From Neoechinorhynchus agilis (Eukaryota; Acanthocephala), in NCBI GenBank assembly GCA_051530055.1, contig CM121341.1:10354001-10418000 (forward strand): a stretch of DNA of 64,000 bases. The letters are read 5' to 3'. A program made the position numbers and the translations under genes. This document shows positions 60,001 through 64,000 of the stretch, piece by piece. The notes below the pieces were generated by a model, which was not told the DNA's origin, did no database searches, and saw only the letters and a list, made by a program, of their open reading frames with translations. The stretch's first letter is position 1, and every line of letters begins with the position of its first letter.

Positions 60001-62446
60001 ATGCTTTCGCGACCATTGAACGGATTACTGCGATCGGCGATCAATAGCCACTTCCTAAGGTCATGTCAGTTTCACACTCTCAAAGCCAATCAATTGTCCC
60101 CTAAGAAGGTATCCAATAATGCTCTTAATGAAGAGAAATTCCACTTGTGTTTAGGGTAAAGTAGCAGTTTGTGGCTCGTCTGGAGGAATCGGTCAACCGC
60201 TCGCTCTGCTTTTGAAGGGAAACGAGTACGTATCTGAGCTACGATTGTATGATATCCAAGGGGCTCCCGGTGTTACGGCTGATTTGTCTCATATCGAGAC
60301 AGGGACCCAAGTATCTGGTTTCAGTGGAAAACAACATATCGAAGAAAGCTTAAAGGGCGCAGACGTCGTGCTGATTCCAGCCGGAGTGCCGAGAAAACCT
60401 GGTAAGTTATCTAAAATATGATGATGTATTTTAAATCCTAAAATACATTTGAAAAGGAATGACTCGGGACGACCTTTTCAATACAAATGCGTCCATTTGT
60501 GCTGATATTGTGGACAAATGCGCTCAGGTCTGCCCCGATGCTTGCATTTGCGTCATTACCAATCCGGTATTTTTGTGCTTATTGAAGAATTTGATTTATT
60601 ACATCTTCGAAGGTCAACTCCACTATTCCAATCGCAGCTGAAGTTCTCAAGCATCGCCGCGTGCATCATTGGTTCATAAACGTTGAAAGGTGACATTCTA
60701 AATCAAAGAGAATTTATTAGATTTTAATCTAAAGTTACACGTTTGCAAGGCATAATCAAGATATTTTTTGCTTAGACCGTTGCACTAAATTCCTTTTTGA
60801 AGAGCTTTATGCAGCGGGTAGTTTTATTGCCGAATTTCGAGAGTAATCTGTATGGTCTAATTTTCGCAACTTTAAATTTTTTTCTAAGCGTATTTAAGGC
60901 TATTATCCCCTACACGACTGACTTTTGGGCACACCGCCCACCAATTTTGGTCAGAAAGCGTGCATACGGTTGTTAGTTTGTACTTCAATCAAGATCCTCA
61001 GATACCTCCCAAGGAGGCCGGACGCGTCCGTTTGAAGGAGGAAACTCACCGATGAATCACGCCAATCCGGAGTGATGAGTACAAATTCACAACCGTGTGG
61101 TTCAGGATATTAAGTGATTTTATGTGCTTCCCTGACCCAAGATTGGTGGGCTGTGTGCCCAAGAGAAATCAGCAGCGTTGGAAATGAGCACCTAAAATAC
61201 ACCTAAAATGTAAGCGGCTAGCTACACATTCAATAAATAATTCAAAATTAGTTTTCTTAGAATGATTGGGATTTCAGAGTATATCTTTCTATTCAATGTA
61301 GAATATTCGGTTCATTGGGGTTATCGTTCACTTCTGATATGAGCTTTTAAAGTCAATTTTGTGAATCAGTGATTTATTTAACAAAGACAAACTTTTTGGG
61401 GTAACGACGTTGGATGTCGTCCGAACAAATACATTTGTATCCCAATTAAAAGTACGTTCTCGTTTTTGAGACGACCTGAAAAAATGTTTGATAGAATATA
61501 GACATCACCAAACTGAAGGCACGTGTAGTTGCTGGCCATTCACCTGAGACAATCGTGCCTTTACTTTCTCAAATCGAACCCCACGTAACATTCACCGAGG
61601 TAAAAAATTAAAAAAAATTCTTAATATTCGCGTTTATATTCACATAAAGGATGAAGTGAAAGATTTAACTGAACGAATTAAAAACGCCGGAACTGAAGTG
61701 GTCAACGCCAAAGCCGGAGCTGGTTCGGCGACTTTATCGATGGCTTACGCTGCAGCACGGTTCGCAAATGCACTGTTAGCTGCATTATCAGGACAACCGA
61801 ATGTGGTGGAATGTACAATGACCGCTTCGGAGAGACCGGATGTTGCTTTCTTTTCTGAACCGCATTTACTTGGGGTAAGTAATTTTGGTCGTAAGCTGAC
61901 AAAAAGCTGTTCGTCGATCTCATGTTTTAGGTTCTCTAGGCTTAAAAAGTACAAATTTAATTTTAATTAAGACTAAATTAAAAAGATTTTTAACGAACCA
62001 AGAAAGGAAAATTAGCTAGTTTTGCGAATATTTTGCAATGAGATTGGAATTATCGAAACTTACAAACTGATGATGAATCCGACGAAGTTCGCACAACGTC
62101 TTTAATAAATAATCATTTACTGGGTGAAGACTTCTAAACAATAATTCCAATCACATTCCCCTCTACCTTACATATCGACATTTTTACAAATGAAGTTATT
62201 TATGTATATTTCCTGCGGGGGCGATATGAAACACCTTTTAAACCTAATTAAAAACTAGCTTTCAAGTCGTATTTTGATTTCCGGATTTTAATTGCGTTTC
62301 TTTAGAAACATGGAGTTGAAAAGCGTCTGGGAATCGGAAAACTTAGTCCATTTGAGGAATCACTGCTTGAAATCGCAATAGAAACATTAAAGAAGAACAT
62401 TAGTAAAGGAGTTACATTTGGTAAAGAATATGCGAGGAAGCTATGA
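60001..62446 (+). CDS. MDH2: Mitochondrial malate dehydrogenase
   Basis: Eight exons, about 357 residues: 60001-60108, 60155-60401, 60457-60566, 60613-60671, 61370-61455, 61502-61599, 61650-61874, 62306-62446. Exon 1 is a basic mitochondrial presequence ([18 protein letters not shown]). The NAD-binding glycine motif is [17 protein letters not shown]; substrate residues are in [26 protein letters not shown] and [14 protein letters not shown]; the catalytic His is in [12 protein letters not shown], where G-G-H-x-G is usual. [18 protein letters not shown] is typical. It oxidises malate to oxaloacetate in the TCA cycle as a homodimer. Junctions 4/5 and 5/6 were placed by phase and are approximate. 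Intron 4 holds a 260-base hairpin insertion. Confidence 0.92.
60918..61183. mobile_element. Long inverted-repeat insertion in malate dehydrogenase intron 4
   Basis: Left arm GACTTTTGGGCACACCGCCC then ACCAATTTTGGTCAG; right arm CTGACCCAAGATTGGTGGGC then TGTGTGCCCAAGAGAAATCAG. Both arms extend inward, with ACGGTTGTTAGTTTGTACTT on the left against AGTACAAATTCACAACCGT on the right. The GC-richer centre (GGAGGCCGGACGCGTCCG) is itself partly palindromic. No coding frame; a MITE or a structured RNA are both possible. Confidence 0.7.
62055..62185. mobile_element. Foldback-family fragment in malate dehydrogenase intron 7
   Basis: AACTGATGATGAATCCGACG, AAGTTCGCACAACGTCTTTA and ACTGGGTGAAGACTTCTAAA reproduce the core and one arm of the family at 39268-39965. 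Confidence 0.7.
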
Positions 62447-62588
62447 CCTTCGAGTTATTATTCGTTGGCGTTTTAAATTGAAATAAATGCATTTCCTCAA
62501 GAATGATTAAAAGTTGCAGTTTGTGCGAAAGGTCTATTTCTTTAAGTCTAACTTTGAGAAACGTATTCTTCAAAACATAAAAGATATT

Positions 62589-62897
62589 TCAGTGATGCCT
62601 TACATGAACTTCTACTCCTGCTTTAAAATCCATTTTAGCCTTGATGCCCACACTTCGGGTTGGTGTTGAGGATATTGAAGATCTCTTGTTTGCCATTTTC
62701 GATGACTTTCCTCCAAATCCGTGTCGGTTCGATTTCGCACCGCCATTCGATGAAGACGATTTGGTGGCATGATGCGATCTACCTGATCCTCTAGATGCGG
62801 ATGATCGTCCACGTCCTGAGGATTTGCCCACTCCGCGACAGTTAAAGGCAACTATCAGTAGACAAAGGAAGATGAACAATAGAGAACGTGAATGCAT
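62589..62897 (-). CDS. Small secreted Ser/Gly/Arg-rich protein
   Basis: 102 residues from the ATG at 62897. A strong signal peptide (MHSRSLLFIFLCLLIVAFNC) is followed by a low-complexity mature chain rich in Ser, Gly, Arg, Lys and His (GKSSGRGRSSASRGSGRSHH, later KSSKMANKRSSISSTPTRSV), ending EVHVRHH. The single Cys is at the signal end, so there is no disulfide-rich fold. It converges on the malate dehydrogenase gene, the two stops being 142 bases apart. Basic secreted low-complexity proteins can be matrix, mucus or defence components, but no family is recognised. Confidence 0.6.
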   Translation of the reverse strand: MHSRSLLFIFLCLLIVAFNCRGVGKSSGRGRSSASRGSGRSHHATKSSSSNGGAKSNRHGFGGKSSKMANKRSSISSTPTRSVGIKAKMDFKAGVEVHVRHH

Positions 62898-63188
62898 TTT
62901 AAAAAATACTCAGAGGAAGCATAATGCTTAGTTAGTTGTGAATGCCACCGTAAGTGCAACAGTTTGGAATGAGTTATTGTACATGGAAACCCAAGGGGAA
63001 AATTTGAATATCAATGAAGCAATTTCGCGGTTTACCGAACATTTAAATCGATGAGTTCTCACGACATTGATTATGGAATCAATCGCAAACGCCCGATAAT
63101 TCTGACTAAATAAACTTAAGGGTTTTAGAGTCACCAATGTGGTCAAAATCAAAGATAAGATGTTGTCAATATGAAAAGTTCAGCTCCC
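62898..63188. promoter_or_regulatory. Upstream region of the secreted-protein gene and tRNA-Leu
   Basis: No gene supported. It should contain the promoter of the minus-strand secreted-protein gene; no distinct motif was seen. Confidence 0.3.
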
Positions 63189-63268
63189 GGTAGCGTGGCC
63201 GAGCGGTCTAAGGCGCCAGTTTAAGGCACTGGTCCGAAAGGGCGTGGGTTCGAATCCCACCGCTGCCA
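63189..63268 (+). tRNA. tRNA-Leu (anticodon AAG)
   Basis: Complete class II cloverleaf. Acceptor GGTAGCG pairs with CGCTGCC with one wobble, followed by discriminator A. The D arm has GCC-GAGCGGTCTAA-GGC. The anticodon arm is CCAGT-TTAAGGC-ACTGG, giving anticodon AAG for Leu (CUU). A long variable arm (TCCGAAAGGGC) is as expected for Leu, and the T arm is GTGGG-TTCGAAT-CCCAC. No intron. Confidence 0.95.
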
Positions 63269-63489
63269 GCTTCCAGCGGCGCACGTATAGCTAACGATTA
63301 TTCCTGCGCGCACGCAAGGTTCCGAAATGGCACTTAAATTGAATGCGTCACTTTGCTCCTTCAAAGACAGCAGGTTTATTTCTTAATAATGCACAAAGAA
63401 ACCTTCGAGTCGCCCGCAAACAATAATAACAACAAATTCAAAGTTGACTGGTCAGGACTCAGATGTTCACGGTTCCGCTTTTTTGTTCA

Positions 63490-64000
63490 TTAATAAAACG
63501 CAAGTCCCATTTCAGATTTGATTGCAATTGGAGAGCATAAAAAAGTTTCTTTACTACTTCTGCCGGGCATAAATCCCCTCTGCTTCTCTGATATGGACAT
63601 TTCGCTCCGCAGACGTTGATCGATTATCCTATTGTATTGCTTCATCGTGTGGATCAACATTTTTTCCTCGATAGCTATATCGGAACCAATGTTCACTGCC
63701 TCTATTCGTCGGACATCTTTTCAGTAGTAAGTATTCGTTGGAAGATATTTGTTAATAGTGGAACAGCATCAGCTTCAAGCACTTTCCAGATCTATATTGG
63801 TTTTCATCTTGGAAAGTGCGGTTTTATCTTCGACCTCTGATATTGCGTTGATTAATCCTTCGTCAGGTTCGTGCACTCTTTCTGCTCCATTCGTACTGTT
63901 CAGCAGTTGATTGAAGTATTCTCTCCACTTTTCTTTAACTTCTTTTTCTTCGTTCAAAATGTTCCCATCCTTGTTCTTAATTTTCTTTACCGTCGTAATG
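63490..64000 (-). mobile_element. RTE-like LINE fragment running off the window
   Basis: Minus strand, entering from the right edge: NEEKEVKEKWREYFNQLLNS (the linker between endonuclease and polymerase in RTE-type LINEs), then EVEDKTALSKMKTN, and after a frame change NRIIDQRLR, ISEKQRGFMPGRSSKET (R-Q-F-G-F-x-x-G-R-S polymerase motif with one change). Part of the polymerase between these is missing. The 3' end abuts the tRNA-Leu flank. Confidence 0.75.

Noticed and set aside
57020-61510. A class of non-canonical introns keeping the final G (for example ATA|GAC in the ZIP and malate dehydrogenase genes)
   Set aside because: Each case could be resolved with ordinary GT-AG sites and consistent phases by choosing a slightly different donor (57036, 61455, 37649) or acceptor (61370). 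Only the ABC transporter intron at 46314-46636 resists.

Overview
The window is nuclear DNA of an invertebrate animal. Genes are either intronless or split by very short GT-AG introns, many of 46-60 nt. They include recognisable metazoan families: beta-tubulin, dynein light chain LC8, an ABCC4/MRP4-type transporter, a ZIP metal transporter, mitochondrial malate dehydrogenase, a ZMYND12-like protein, makorin, ubiquitin protease, HP1-like chromodomain, forkhead and homeodomain proteins. A ZMYND12 homologue hints at a species with motile cilia or flagella. The phylum cannot be fixed from the sequence alone. Most of the DNA is retroelement debris.

Layout. 0-16 kb: the tail of one homeodomain gene copy at the left edge, an intronless secreted LRR gene (1.7-3.6 kb, minus), then nested and scrambled LINE copies (5.3-14.9 kb), then a second, complete homeodomain gene (15.2 kb). 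16-19.5 kb: decayed LINE, Ty3/gypsy and non-LTR fragments. 19.5-29.3 kb: two direct copies of a segment carrying a minimal forkhead gene, with an HP1-like gene and a ubiquitin protease gene between them. The second copy has a nonsense mutation and was split by a Penelope-like element and a SINE, so the first copy shows both empty sites. 29.3-36.5 kb: another Penelope fragment, a long non-LTR element, an intronless divergent beta-tubulin and tandem repeats. 36.7-54.7 kb: a ZMYND12-like gene, and about 14 kb downstream a near-identical second copy lacking the MYND-finger exons. A truncated makorin gene, an ABC transporter gene and Penelope pieces lie between them. 54.9-62.5 kb: a ZIP transporter gene with an LC8 gene inside its first intron on the opposite strand, a tRNA-like element, and the malate dehydrogenase gene. 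62.5-64 kb: a small secreted-protein gene, tRNA-Leu and an RTE-like LINE fragment.

The genes do not form one pathway; they are housekeeping, cytoskeletal and regulatory genes among mobile elements. The most distinctive structure is at the element level: Penelope-type termini and small palindromes that carry hammerhead-ribozyme-like cores, foldback elements repeated across 39-62 kb, and insertions datable against duplicated empty sites. All assignments come from reading motifs and splice phases by eye; no database search was run.
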